DNA of 41,970 bases from Desulfobacteraceae bacterium (lineage in GTDB: Bacteria > Desulfobacterota > Desulfobacteria > Desulfobacterales > Desulfosarcinaceae). Below the pieces are notes generated by a model that was not told the origin of the DNA, did not search any database, and saw only the letters and a list, made by a program, of their open reading frames with translations. Location of the stretch: assembly GCA_027068085.1 (NCBI GenBank), contig JAMOUQ010000024.1:1-41970 (forward strand), given 5' to 3'. A program made the translations under genes and the position numbers. Numbering within the stretch: position 1 is the first letter of the stretch; every line of letters begins with the position of its first letter. Positions 28,959 through 37,292 of this stretch are shown in pieces.

Positions 28959-29074
28959 TCACTTTCAGATTTTTTGCAAGCCTATCAGCTTGTGACAGCA
29001 TCGCAAACGATCCGGCACATACATTCGTTGTGCTTGGCCCGGGAAGAATGACGGCGGGCTGCCTGAAAAAGACA

Positions 29075-29986
29075 TCAAAGGCTCTGGAGGTAACCGATAA
29101 AGCCTTTGATACTGTTTGTCAGAAAGGTCTTTTCGCGAGCCTGCACGTCTTCCGGCAGGCGGCTGAAGCCTGCCAGGAGAGGGTCTGCCGCCAGCAGGGC
29201 CTCCAGGCAGCGGTCCGGCAGACCGGAGCGGGGCCGAGGCTCCGGCTCCAGGATGGAAGCCAGTTTCTGCCGCCAGAAACGCAGCTGGTCGCGGTGCCGC
29301 TCCAGGAGCCCGGAATCCCTGTCCCGCGCTCCGAAATGGCCGTAGCACAAGATGCGGGCGGGCGCTTTCATCAGCTTTTCCAGGCTGGCCAGCTGGGTGT
29401 CGAAGAAAAAACGCGGCGGGGTGGCCGGCCGCAGGTAATCGGCTCCGTCATCCAGGGACAGGCAGACCCCGCCGGTCTCGCCGGCAAAGAGAATATCGCC
29501 GATGACGAAACTGCAATGGTGGGGACTGTGGCCGGGAGTGTCCAGCACCCGGATTCCGGAAACGTCCAGGTCGCCGGCAGAAAGGATCCGCTCCTTGGCC
29601 ACCGGCTCTATGGGCCCGTACCGGCGGGCCGTCTCCCCCAGTACTTTGAGGGAGCCCTGCCAGAGCCGTGACGGGTCTGCCAGGTGGGCCACGGCCGCCT
29701 GATGACAGACCACCGGCGTTTCAGCAAACGCCTCTGCCACCTGCCCGATGCCTCCGGCATGATCGATATGGATATGGGTCAGAAGAATGTAGTCCGGCCG
29801 GTCCATGCCCAGCTGCTCCAGGGCCTCCAGCAGGGCCGGCGCGGTGACCGCCGGACCCGGATCAACCACCACGGCCGGCGGCCCGGTCAGGACCCAGCTG
29901 GCCACGAAATGCTCAAATCCTGCAATGGGCACCGGAAGTTCAACCAGGAAAAGATCCGGTGTCACCTTGTGCACCCGGGCTTTCAC
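29075..29986 (-). CDS. Metallo-beta-lactamase-fold hydrolase
   Basis: A 303-residue protein of the glyoxalase-II/RNase-Z-like metallo-beta-lactamase superfamily. The metal motif HIHIDHAGG lies at 71-79 (His71, His73, Asp75, His76), followed by DTPGHSPHHCSF and a later His in CYGHFGARD. The substrate is unknown; other members are thioesterases, lactonases or glyoxalases. The C-terminal third (about 220-303) is a helical extension. It starts at a GTG four bases after the stop of the small gene at 29991-30143 and is the last gene of the pilT operon. No terminator is evident downstream before the palindrome. Confidence 0.85.
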   Translation of the reverse strand: MKARVHKVTPDLFLVELPVPIAGFEHFVASWVLTGPPAVVVDPGPAVTAPALLEALEQLGMDRPDYILLTHIHIDHAGGIGQVAEAFAETPVVCHQAAVAHLADPSRLWQGSLKVLGETARRYGPIEPVAKERILSAGDLDVSGIRVLDTPGHSPHHCSFVIGDILFAGETGGVCLSLDDGADYLRPATPPRFFFDTQLASLEKLMKAPARILCYGHFGARDRDSGLLERHRDQLRFWRQKLASILEPEPRPRSGLPDRCLEALLAADPLLAGFSRLPEDVQAREKTFLTNSIKGFIGYLQSL

Positions 29987-29990
29987 TGTT

Positions 29991-30143
29991 TCAATCCATG
30001 CCCATTTCGGCTTTCAGCCGCCGGATCTGTTCTTCCAGGGCCTTCCGGTCGCTGTCTTGCAGTTGCGGATCCTTGAGCCGGTTCATCAATCCCAGCAGGA
30101 TCATCTCCTGGCGATAATGATTACAGGTGTACTGCTTGTTCAT
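29991..30143 (-). CDS. Conserved-looking 50-residue protein, function unknown
   Basis: A small frame starting MNKQYTCNHYRQEMILLGLM and ending in KAEMGMD, predicted to form two charged amphipathic helices with one Cys at position 7. Its ATG overlaps the stop of the preceding gene (ATGA) and its own stop lies four bases before the next gene's GTG, so it is packed into the operon like a real gene. Its codon use matches its neighbours. I recall similar short proteins from other Desulfobacterota but cannot confirm it here. No function is assigned. Confidence 0.75.
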   Translation of the reverse strand: MNKQYTCNHYRQEMILLGLMNRLKDPQLQDSDRKALEEQIRRLKAEMGMD

Positions 30144-30799
30144 TGGGTCAGGCTCTCTTTGAAAACCCGGTAGAAGATACCATAGTCGGCAAGGCCGCGC
30201 TGAAGGATCTTGTCGAAATCGTCCATGTTGCTGATGTTGACGATCATGTTGACCGACTTCTGGAAAGCGGTCATGTGATCCATGGTACGGTAGCGGGTGG
30301 AAATCAGGGCCACGAAGATGTTGCGCCGGCTCACCATGGGCTGGCGTTCCAGGTAGATCAGGACACCGTTGGCGTCAGGGTCCTTGGTATCGAAGTACTC
30401 GTTGACCACGATAAGGTCGTAGGTATGATAGCGCATCTTTTTCAGGGCATCGCGGCTGTTTTTGGCCTCGGTGATGTGATACTCGAGAATGTCCAGGGTG
30501 GGTCCGATCTTCTTGCGGACGGCAGGATCAGACTCGCACACCAGGGCCGTCTTGCCTTCTTCCTCTATGAAATCGAAGGGTTTGTCCTTGGCGTCGTAAG
30601 TTTCACTGTCGTCGTCGCCTTCATCGAAACCGAAGAAATCGTCGAAATCGTCCCCCTTTTTCCCGGAAGCCACCTTGGGGATGGTGATGGTCATGCGCGT
30701 CTTGCACTTGGGGCACTTCAGGCTGGCCGTGGTGCCGCTGGGCAGTTTTTCATCGGCTATCTTGAACTTGCTCTGGCAGTTTTGGCAAACAATTTCCAT
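30140..30799 (-). CDS. Zinc-ribbon protein with a degenerate response-regulator receiver domain
   Basis: The 219 residues contain an N-terminal MJ0042-type zinc ribbon (CQNC at 5-8 and CPKC at 29-32), an acidic linker (about 50-75), and a receiver-like domain (about 83-205). In the receiver the phosphorylatable Asp seems to be replaced by Asn (DLIVVNEYF), and the switch lysine is not evident, so it is probably not phosphorylated. It directly follows two PilT-type ATPase genes in the same operon, which suggests a role linked to twitching or pilus retraction. That link is inferred. The stop overlaps the next gene. Confidence 0.82.
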   Translation of the reverse strand: MEIVCQNCQSKFKIADEKLPSGTTASLKCPKCKTRMTITIPKVASGKKGDDFDDFFGFDEGDDDSETYDAKDKPFDFIEEEGKTALVCESDPAVRKKIGPTLDILEYHITEAKNSRDALKKMRYHTYDLIVVNEYFDTKDPDANGVLIYLERQPMVSRRNIFVALISTRYRTMDHMTAFQKSVNMIVNISNMDDFDKILQRGLADYGIFYRVFKESLTQ

Positions 30800-30873
30800 G
30801 GTAATCTTCCCTGAAGGAATTCAAAAGAACGGCGGTCGGCAATCGTGGACCCGCAAAAGTCAAAATGCGGGTA

Positions 30874-32040
30874 TCATACCCGCCGGCGATACCCCCTGTC
30901 GATCTCCAGTTCCTTGATGTCGGTGGTGGCCTCGCCCCGGGCGCTCTTGACGGCATCGATGCCGCGGCTGGCCACGGCCCTGTGGGAAGCATAAGCCAGG
31001 GCCGTTTCCTGGGTTATCAGGCCCTTTTCGTACAGGCTGACGATGTACTCGTCGAAGGTGATCATGCCGAAGGGCTTTCCGGCCACCATCATGTCGTAGA
31101 ATGTCTTGCCTTCCTCTTCGCCGTTGAGGATGGCCTCCTTGACCCGCAGGTTGGTGCCCAGGATCTCGAAGGCCGCCACCCGGCCGCCGCCTACTTTCGG
31201 CAGCAGGCGCTGGCTGACGATCCAGCGCACCGTATCGGCCAGCCTGATCCTGACCTGCTTTTCCTCCTCGTTGCTGAACATGCCCAGGATACGGTTGATG
31301 GTCTGGCCGGCATCCACCGTGTGCAGGGTGGTAAGCACCAGGTGGCCTGTCTCGGCGGCGTTGAGCCCGATTTCCACCGTCTCCCGGTCCCGCATTTCAC
31401 CCACGAGTATGACCTTGGGTGCCTGGCGCAGGGCGGCCCGCAACCCGTTGGCGAAAGTATCGAAGTCGGCTCCCAGTTCCCGCTGGTTGAAAGTGGCCTT
31501 TTTGTGGGGATGCTGATACTCGATGGGGTCTTCCAGGGTGACCACGTGCACCGACTTGTGCTCGTTGATCTCTTCCAGGATGGCCGCCAGGGAGGTCGAC
31601 TTGCCGCTTCCGGTGGCACCGGTGAAAAACACGATGCCGTTCAGCTCCCGGGCTATCTTTTGAAATACTTCCGGCAGGCCCATCTCACGGATGGTGGGCA
31701 CCTTGGACTCCAGGCGCCTGAGAACGATGGAGTAGTGACCCGACTGGGAAAAAATGTTCACCCTGAAACGCGCCTTGCCCGGCAGGCTGTAGGACAGGTC
31801 GCAGGAGCCGGTCCGCAGCAGGGTCTCGGTCAGTCTCCGGTCGCCGTTGATCAGGTTGAGGGCGAAGACCTCTGTCTGAAAAGGGGTCAGCGACCGTATA
31901 TGGGGCCTTATCTCCACCGGAACCAGCTGCCCGGCGCTCTCCACCTGAAGGGGCTTGCCCACGGTCAGGTTGAGGTCTGAAACGTTGTTGTGGGAATCGA
32001 GCATCCTGGTAAGGATATGGTCGATCTCTTGCTTTTTCAT
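30874..32040 (-). CDS. PilT/PilU-type twitching-motility ATPase
   Basis: A 388-residue secretion-type ATPase with Walker A GATGSGKST, the Asp box VVTLEDPIEYQH, Walker B VILVGEMRDRETVEIGL and His box TGHLVLTTLHT. It belongs to the retraction ATPases that take apart type IV pili. The C-terminus lacks the AIRNLIRE-like motif of true PilT and carries an extension instead, nearer to PilU. It follows the second pilT gene after 56 bp. No pilin, pilB or pilC is in the window. It may be a regulatory partner of the other PilT. Confidence 0.9.
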   Translation of the reverse strand: MKKQEIDHILTRMLDSHNNVSDLNLTVGKPLQVESAGQLVPVEIRPHIRSLTPFQTEVFALNLINGDRRLTETLLRTGSCDLSYSLPGKARFRVNIFSQSGHYSIVLRRLESKVPTIREMGLPEVFQKIARELNGIVFFTGATGSGKSTSLAAILEEINEHKSVHVVTLEDPIEYQHPHKKATFNQRELGADFDTFANGLRAALRQAPKVILVGEMRDRETVEIGLNAAETGHLVLTTLHTVDAGQTINRILGMFSNEEEKQVRIRLADTVRWIVSQRLLPKVGGGRVAAFEILGTNLRVKEAILNGEEEGKTFYDMMVAGKPFGMITFDEYIVSLYEKGLITQETALAYASHRAVASRGIDAVKSARGEATTDIKELEIDRGYRRRV

Positions 32041-32096
32041 CGGATCACCTCACTGAACCCAAACCTGCCGGCCGCAAACGGCCGCTTGCCGTCTTT

Positions 32097-33179
32097 CTAT
32101 GCCTCGGTAAAATCCGTGGGCGGAGCCTTGAGCAAGGGCCTGAAACGGGCCTTGTCGTTGGCCTTGGTATAGGCGTCGTCGGCGCTGATCCTGCCCTTGT
32201 TGTACAGTTCCATGATGGCATCGTCCAGCAGTTGCATACCGTATTTTTTCCCGGTCTGGATCATGGAAGGGATCTGGTGGGACTTGGACTCCCGCACCAG
32301 GTTGCGCACCGCCGGGGTGGCGATGAGGATTTCCAGGGCCGGAATACGCCCCCGCTTGTCGGTCCGCTTGAAAAGGGTCTGGGAGATTATGGCCCGGATG
32401 CCGTCGGCCAGGGTCGAGCGGATCTGGGCCTGCTCCTGGGCCGGAAAGACTTCCACGATCCGGTCCACGGTCTTGGCGGCGCTGGTGGTGTGCAGGGTGG
32501 CAAAGACCAGGTGGCCGGTCGACGCGGCCTCGATGGCCAGGGAAATCGTTTCCAGGTCCCGCATTTCGCCCACCAGGATGATATCCGGGTCCTCGCGCAG
32601 GGCGCCCCGCAGGGCCGCGCTGAAAGAATTGGTGTGCAGCCCCACCTCCCGCTGGTTAACCAGGCAGCCTTTGCTCTGGTGAACGAACTCGATGGGGTCT
32701 TCGATGGTGATGATGTGGTCGGAGCGGGTCCGGTTGGCCTCGTCGATGATGGCCGCAAGAGTGGTCGATTTACCGCTTCCGGTGGGGCCGGTGACGATCA
32801 CCAGGCCGCGGGGAAGGCTGGCCAGCTTGGCCATGACCGGCGGCAGGCCAAGCTGCTCGCAGCTCATGATGGTGCTGGGAATCTCGCGGAAAACGGCTCC
32901 CACGCCGTTGCGCTGCATGAAAAAATTGGCCCGGTAACGGGCAAGTCCGGGAATCTCGTAGCCGAAGTCCACATCACCGCTTTCTTCAAAAACCTTGATC
33001 TTGTCCTCCGGCGCGATCTCGTAGAGCATGGCCCGCAACTCGTCGTTGTCCAGGATCTTGTACTTGACCCGCTCAATGTCTCCGTGAATGCGCAGGGCCG
33101 GTGGCTGGCCGGCCATGAGGTGCAAGTCGGATGCGTTTTGCTCGTGCATCAACTTGAAAAAAGCATCGATCTTGGCCAT
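32097..33179 (-). CDS. pilT: Type IV pilus retraction ATPase PilT
   Basis: PilT powers retraction of type IV pili for twitching and surface movement. The 360-residue protein has Walker A GPTGSGKSTT, Asp box ITIEDPIEFVHQ, Walker B IILVGEMRDLETISLA, His box TGHLVFATLHT, and the PilT-specific C-terminal VRNLVRESK motif, close to the AIRNLIRE consensus. It follows divIVA after 146 bp. That gap contains a short hairpin without a T-tract, so read-through from divIVA is likely. Confidence 0.95.
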   Translation of the reverse strand: MAKIDAFFKLMHEQNASDLHLMAGQPPALRIHGDIERVKYKILDNDELRAMLYEIAPEDKIKVFEESGDVDFGYEIPGLARYRANFFMQRNGVGAVFREIPSTIMSCEQLGLPPVMAKLASLPRGLVIVTGPTGSGKSTTLAAIIDEANRTRSDHIITIEDPIEFVHQSKGCLVNQREVGLHTNSFSAALRGALREDPDIILVGEMRDLETISLAIEAASTGHLVFATLHTTSAAKTVDRIVEVFPAQEQAQIRSTLADGIRAIISQTLFKRTDKRGRIPALEILIATPAVRNLVRESKSHQIPSMIQTGKKYGMQLLDDAIMELYNKGRISADDAYTKANDKARFRPLLKAPPTDFTEA

Positions 33180-33325
33180 ATTTCGCTCCTGGTGGGGGTT
33201 GGATCTTCTGCCGCCCGCAGGCGGCAGGACTTACCGGCGGCAGACAGCCGGGGCAGTCAAACCTGTTATCGTCCCCGGCCGGAAATAGTTTAGCCTCCCC
33301 TGCTTCAGGGCAGACCGCCTGCCGC

Positions 33326-33826
33326 CTATCCGTTTCTCAAAAATGTCAGCTTGTTGTCTTCTTCGTCAAGGGCTTCCATGCCCTCCTTGCTCAGCTCCAG
33401 CAGCTTGGTGTGCGCTTCCAGCACCGAACGGATCTGAACTTCCAGCTGCATCCGCTGGCGTTTCAGCTCGGCGATGTCCTCATGGAGCTGGGCCAGGCGG
33501 TTGTGGGCCCGGTTGAGCATCTTTTCCGCCTTCACCTCGGCATCGGCGATGATCACCTCGGCCGATCTGCGGGCGTTGTCCTTCATCTGTTCCAGGACCT
33601 TCTGGGAGTTGAGCATGGCCCTCTTGAAAGTCTCTTCCCGCTCCTTGAAACCCTGGTTTTCCAGCTTCAGGCGCCGGACTTCTTCTTCCAGATTCGCGGT
33701 CCTGCGGAGCATGAGCTCCATCTGGTCGGCAACCTGCTCCAGAAAGCGGTCCACTTCGTGGACATCGAAGCCCCGGAACCTGACCCGGAACTGCTGCTGC
33801 TGAATCTCCTTGGGTGTCATGTGCAT
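33326..33826 (-). CDS. divIVA: DivIVA-domain protein
   Basis: A 166-residue coiled-coil protein. The N-terminal DivIVA domain (PKEIQQQQFRVRFRGFDVHE) has the Phe/Arg face known from family members that sense membrane curvature. The rest is a continuous coiled coil. DivIVA proteins mark cell poles or division sites in Gram-positives; deltaproteobacterial copies are less studied. The ATG at 33826 has AAGGAGG upstream. It follows yggT by 27 bp, the order also seen in Gram-positive sepF-yggT-divIVA clusters. Confidence 0.92.
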   Translation of the reverse strand: MHMTPKEIQQQQFRVRFRGFDVHEVDRFLEQVADQMELMLRRTANLEEEVRRLKLENQGFKEREETFKRAMLNSQKVLEQMKDNARRSAEVIIADAEVKAEKMLNRAHNRLAQLHEDIAELKRQRMQLEVQIRSVLEAHTKLLELSKEGMEALDEEDNKLTFLRNG

Positions 33827-33853
33827 GGGCCTGACCCTCCTTATGGCCGCGGT

Positions 33854-34153
33854 TCAAAGCAGGGCGGCCGAAATCCGCAAGAGGCTGTTGACCACGAAAA
33901 TCCGCAAAAAGATTATTCCCAGCAACACGGCGATGGGCGAAAAATCGATTCCGCTGAAAGTTACCGGCAGTTTGGCCCGGATGCGGTACATAACGGGCTC
34001 GGTAACATTGTGGATAAAGCGCACGATGGGATTGAATGGGTCGGGGTTCACCCACGACAAGACGGCCCGCGCTATGACGACCCACATGTAGGCGATCAGG
34101 GCCACATCGAGGATCCTGGCAACGGCCATGATGAAATATCCAAGAATATACAT
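33854..34153 (-). CDS. yggT: YggT family membrane protein
   Basis: A 99-residue protein with membrane helices at about 5-30 and 65-95 and the family signature between them (WVNPDPFNPIVRFIHNVTEP). YggT proteins are linked to cell division or membrane processes in several bacteria but have no agreed biochemical role. GGAG lies five bases before the ATG. It is the first gene of the run yggT-divIVA-pilT, which extends to the gene at 29075. Confidence 0.92.
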   Translation of the reverse strand: MYILGYFIMAVARILDVALIAYMWVVIARAVLSWVNPDPFNPIVRFIHNVTEPVMYRIRAKLPVTFSGIDFSPIAVLLGIIFLRIFVVNSLLRISAALL

Positions 34154-34210
34154 TACAACTCCGTCATACCAAGGGACAAATTATCAGCTCAGCTTAGGTT
34201 GTAACCACTC

Positions 34211-34239
34211 AGAATAGAAAAATATATTCTGCTCCTCAA
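34211..34239 (-). promoter_or_regulatory. Candidate promoter for yggT-pilT operon
   Basis: On the minus strand TTGAGG (-35) and TATTCT (-10) are 17 bases apart, with a leader of about 50 bases before yggT. Each box matches four of six consensus bases, so support is moderate. Confidence 0.35.
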
Positions 34240-34288
34240 GTCAAGGCTTTTCGGAAGCGACGGCGGCCGCGCATCCGCTTGGGGGGAA

Positions 34289-34331
34289 GAAAAAATCGCC
34301 GGAGCTGGCAACCTGCCGCCAGTTCCGGCGA
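34289..34331 (-). terminator. Rho-independent terminator of the nfnAB operon
   Basis: On the minus strand a 14-bp stem with one mismatch (TCGCCGGAACTGGC with GCCAGCTCCGGCGA, 8-base loop) is followed by TTTTTT. It lies 42 bp past the nfnB stop and separates it from the yggT promoter. Confidence 0.9.
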
Positions 34332-34372
34332 AGCTTTCCGTTATCTTTTCGGGCCTTGTGACCCCTTTCCTG

Positions 34373-35776
34373 CTACCATCCCCAGGTCAGGTACTTGTGA
34401 ATGGAATCTGCCGCCTTGCGGCCGGCGCCCATGGCCAAAATCACCGTGGCCGCCCCGGTGACGATGTCGCCCCCGGCCCAGACACCCTTCTTGGTGGTCT
34501 TGCCGGTCTCGGGATCGGCGACGATGTAACCCCATTTGTTGAGCTGCATGTCGGAGGTGGTCTGGGTGAGCAGCGGGTTGGCTCCCGAGCCCACGGCCAC
34601 GATCACCAGGTCTGTTTCGAGTATGAACTCCGAACCTTCGATGGGTACCGGCCGGCGGCGACCCGACTCGTCCGGCTCGCCAAGCTCCATCTTGAGACAT
34701 TCCATGGCCTTGACCCGGCCATTGTCGTCACCTATGTAGCGTATCGGGTTGGTGAGCAGGAAGAACTCGATGCCTTCTTCCTCGGCGTGATGGATCTCGG
34801 CCGCCCTGGCGGGCATCTCTTCCCGGGAGCGGCGGTAGACGATCCTGACCCGCTCGGCCCCCATGCGCATGGCCGTTCTGGCCGAATCCATGGCCACGTT
34901 GCCGGCCCCCAGGACCACCACGTCTGTTCCCCGCGGGATGGGGGTGTCCACCTCGGGAAACTTGTACGCCTTCATCAGGTTGGCCCGGGTCAGGTACTCG
35001 TTGGCCGACAGGATGCCCACCAGGTTTTCTCCGGGTATATTGAGAAAACGCGGCAGCCCCGCTCCCACGCCCAGGTATACCGCGTCGTAGCCTTCCTCGA
35101 AGAGTTCGTCGACGGACACGGTCCGGCCCACCACCTGGTTGCACCTTACCTCCACGCCCAGCCTTTCCAGGAAATTGACTTCATGGGCCACGATATCCTT
35201 GGGCAGGCGGAATTCGGGAATGCCATAGACCAGCACTCCGCCCGGCTTGTGGAAGGCCTCCAGCACGGTTACCGAGTGTCCCTTGAGAATCAGGTCGCCG
35301 GCCACGGTGAGACCGGAAGGACCGGAACCGACCACGGCCACCTTCTTGCCGGTGGGTTCTTCTTTGGGCGGCAGCTCGCCGCTGCCGTGCATCCTCTCGT
35401 AATCGGCGCAGAACCGTTCCAGGTTGCCGATGGCCACCGGCTTGTCCTTTTTGCCCACGACACAGCGTCCCTCGCACTGGATCTCCTGGGGACAGACCCG
35501 GCCGCAAACCGCCGGCAGGGCGTTTTTGGCCCACAGGTTACGGATGGCGCCGGTAAAATCACCCTTGGTGATCAGGTTGATGAAGCCGGGAATATCCACC
35601 TGGACCGGGCAGCCCTCCACACAACTGGGCTTGCGGCACTGCAGGCAGCGCGAAGCCTCGGCCTGGGCCTGCTCCACGCTGTAGCCCAGGGGAACTTCCT
35701 GGAAATTACGTTTTCTTACATCGGGATCCTGCTCGGGCATGGGGACCCGCTGGATTCTTTCTTTCTTGGCCGCCAT
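34373..35776 (-). CDS. nfnB: NAD(P)H oxidoreductase NfnB/GltA type (GltD family)
   Basis: A 467-residue flavoprotein of the glutamate synthase small-subunit family: N-terminal iron-sulfur cysteines (CLQCRKPSCVEGCP and CGRVCPQEIQCEGRC), an FAD motif VVGSGPSGLTVAG and a second Rossmann motif VVLGAGNVAMDSART. It could be annotated as glutamate synthase, but the adjacent nfnA gene makes NfnB of the bifurcating NADH-dependent ferredoxin:NADP+ oxidoreductase more likely. The start is the ATG at 35776, four bases after GGAGGA. It resembles the C-terminal half of RnfB in this window, sharing KMELGEPD and SGRRRPVPIEGSE. Confidence 0.92.
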   Translation of the reverse strand: MAAKKERIQRVPMPEQDPDVRKRNFQEVPLGYSVEQAQAEASRCLQCRKPSCVEGCPVQVDIPGFINLITKGDFTGAIRNLWAKNALPAVCGRVCPQEIQCEGRCVVGKKDKPVAIGNLERFCADYERMHGSGELPPKEEPTGKKVAVVGSGPSGLTVAGDLILKGHSVTVLEAFHKPGGVLVYGIPEFRLPKDIVAHEVNFLERLGVEVRCNQVVGRTVSVDELFEEGYDAVYLGVGAGLPRFLNIPGENLVGILSANEYLTRANLMKAYKFPEVDTPIPRGTDVVVLGAGNVAMDSARTAMRMGAERVRIVYRRSREEMPARAAEIHHAEEEGIEFFLLTNPIRYIGDDNGRVKAMECLKMELGEPDESGRRRPVPIEGSEFILETDLVIVAVGSGANPLLTQTTSDMQLNKWGYIVADPETGKTTKKGVWAGGDIVTGAATVILAMGAGRKAADSIHKYLTWGW

Positions 35777-35903
35777 TTCATCCTCCGTATCGACCGGCCC
35801 GGACAGCATACCGCCATTTGGCCGGCGGCAGGTCCTGTTCGGGCGTCATCTTCTGCTTTCTGGTTGTCAGCCCATCCGGCATTTCTTCCGGCTGTCGCAA
35901 GGG

Positions 35904-36740
35904 CTATCCTTTTTCGCTCAGTCTGCAGTAGTCATTATAACAGGCCTTTTCTTCTTCGACATAGGCCTGCAGCCGCATCATCAGCTCGTCATAATCCACC
36001 TTGTGGCCGTCGAATTCAGGGCCGTCGACGCAGGCGAACTTTGTCTCGCCGCCCACCGTTACCCGGCAGCCGCCGCACATTCCGGTACCGTCCACCATGA
36101 TGGGGTTGAGGCTCACAAGAGTAGGCACGCCGTATTCCTTGGTGAGCCTGGATACGAACTTCATCATCGGCACCGGCCCGATGGCCACGGCCTGGTCGAC
36201 TTTTTGGCTTTCCAGTATGTCTTTCAGCTCTTCGGTGACAAAACCCTTGCGGCCGTATGATCCATCGTCGGTGCAGATCCGCAGGTCGTGGGAGGCTTCC
36301 CGCATCTTGTCTTCCAGGATCAGCAGGTCCTTGTTGCGGGCGCCGATGATGCAGATAACGTGGTTGCCGGCCTCCTTCATGGCCCTGGTGATGGGATGCA
36401 GCACGGCCACTCCCGTTCCGCCGCCCACGCAGACCACGGTGCCGACCTTCTCGATGTGGGTCGGCTTGCCCAAAGGACCGATGATGTCCTGGTAACTGTC
36501 GCCGACTTTCATGTCCCTGAAATAGGCGGTGGATTTTCCGACCACCATGTAGATGATGGTGATGGTGCCTTTTTCCGGATCGGTTTCAGCCATTGTCAGG
36601 GGAATGCGTTCGCCCTCTTCGTAGGCCTTGAGGATGACGAACTGCCCCGGTTTGGCCTTTTTGGCTATCAAAGGGGCCTCGATCTCGTTGAGAATCACCG
36701 TCCCTTCGGCCATCTCCTCTCTTTTGATGATTTTAAACAT
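35904..36740 (-). CDS. nfnA: NfnA/SudB-type ferredoxin-NADP+ reductase subunit
   Basis: The 278-residue protein has an FAD-binding domain in the N-terminal half, an NAD(P)-binding domain beginning at VVCVGGGTGVAVLHP, and a C-terminal [2Fe-2S] site (GMCGGCRVTVGG followed by a fourth Cys in FACVDGPEF), the layout of dihydroorotate-dehydrogenase-electron-transfer-like proteins and NfnA/SudB. With NfnB it would form the electron-bifurcating NADH/ferredoxin/NADP+ transhydrogenase, or a sulfide dehydrogenase. The ATG at 36740 has GGAGG upstream. It starts close to the divergent cobalamin-riboswitch promoter. Confidence 0.92.
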   Translation of the reverse strand: MFKIIKREEMAEGTVILNEIEAPLIAKKAKPGQFVILKAYEEGERIPLTMAETDPEKGTITIIYMVVGKSTAYFRDMKVGDSYQDIIGPLGKPTHIEKVGTVVCVGGGTGVAVLHPITRAMKEAGNHVICIIGARNKDLLILEDKMREASHDLRICTDDGSYGRKGFVTEELKDILESQKVDQAVAIGPVPMMKFVSRLTKEYGVPTLVSLNPIMVDGTGMCGGCRVTVGGETKFACVDGPEFDGHKVDYDELMMRLQAYVEEEKACYNDYCRLSEKG

Positions 36741-36908
36741 GATAAACTCCTCCACTTGAGCGCGTTTGTATGCAAAACCCGAACAGGGTGTAATTCCCAA
36801 GCTGCAAACTGACGAAAGGAAAAGACAGTTTGAGACTGTAAGCATATACTCATTATGAAATCAAGATTAAATATTTGCCTTTACCGCAGGCCGGAAAGGG
36901 CCTCAAAA

Positions 36909-36937
36909 TTTACTTGACTTGGACTGAATTTTATAGT
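36909..36937 (+). promoter_or_regulatory. Promoter of the cobalamin-riboswitch operon
   Basis: TTTACT (-35) and TATAGT (-10) are 17 bases apart. The start would be near 36944, about 24 bases before the riboswitch P1 helix. The region 36741-36908 holds the divergent nfnA leader; I cannot pick one promoter there. Confidence 0.55.
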
Positions 36938-36967
36938 CTCGTTGCCAGTTGCGAACATAAACATGCA

Positions 36968-37137
36968 GATGTCCGGGTGCTCGTCCGGAGCATAAGAGGG
37001 AACTCCGTGAGAATCGGAGACGGGCCCGCCGCTGTGATCGGGGACGAAGGCTGCAAGATGCCACTGCCGCGCGGAAACGCGGCGGGAAGGCGCAGCCCGT
37101 AGGATGATCCGAAAGTCAGAAGACCTGCCCGGACATC
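36968..37137 (+). promoter_or_regulatory. Cobalamin (adenosylcobalamin-type) riboswitch
   Basis: The P1 helix is a perfect 10-bp pair, GATGTCCGGG (36968-36977) with CCCGGACATC (37128-37137). Between them are the conserved elements AAGAGGGAA, GCTGTGA, the B12-box GCCACTG near 37060, GGGAAGGCGC and GTCAGAAGACC. A hairpin (GTTGAAG with CTTCAAC and an inner GCTGC/GCAGC) at 37138-37175 could be the kissing-loop P13. A terminator follows at 37201-37236. The downstream TonB operon would be shut off when cobalamin is plentiful. Confidence 0.93.
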
Positions 37138-37200
37138 GTTGAAGTATGTGCTGCGAGGACGGCAGCAGCTTCAACCGGCATCTGGAGATGAAAACGGGAC

Positions 37201-37236
37201 ATCCCGGATCGATTGATCGGTCCGGGATTTTTTTTT
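37201..37236 (+). terminator. Intrinsic terminator of the riboswitch expression platform
   Basis: ATCCCGGA and TCCGGGAT pair (8 bp), extended inside by GATC/GATC, and are followed by nine T residues. It lies 64 bases after the riboswitch and 57 bases before the first gene, as expected for ligand-controlled premature termination. Confidence 0.85.
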
Positions 37237-37292
37237 GGGCAATGTTGCTGTTGGACGAAACAACGGCCATCTCAAACGGGAGCACAGCGGTT

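Noticed and set aside
33208-33227. Perfect 8-bp hairpin between divIVA and pilT
   Set aside because: No T-tract on either strand, so not a terminator; too short to call a repeat element.
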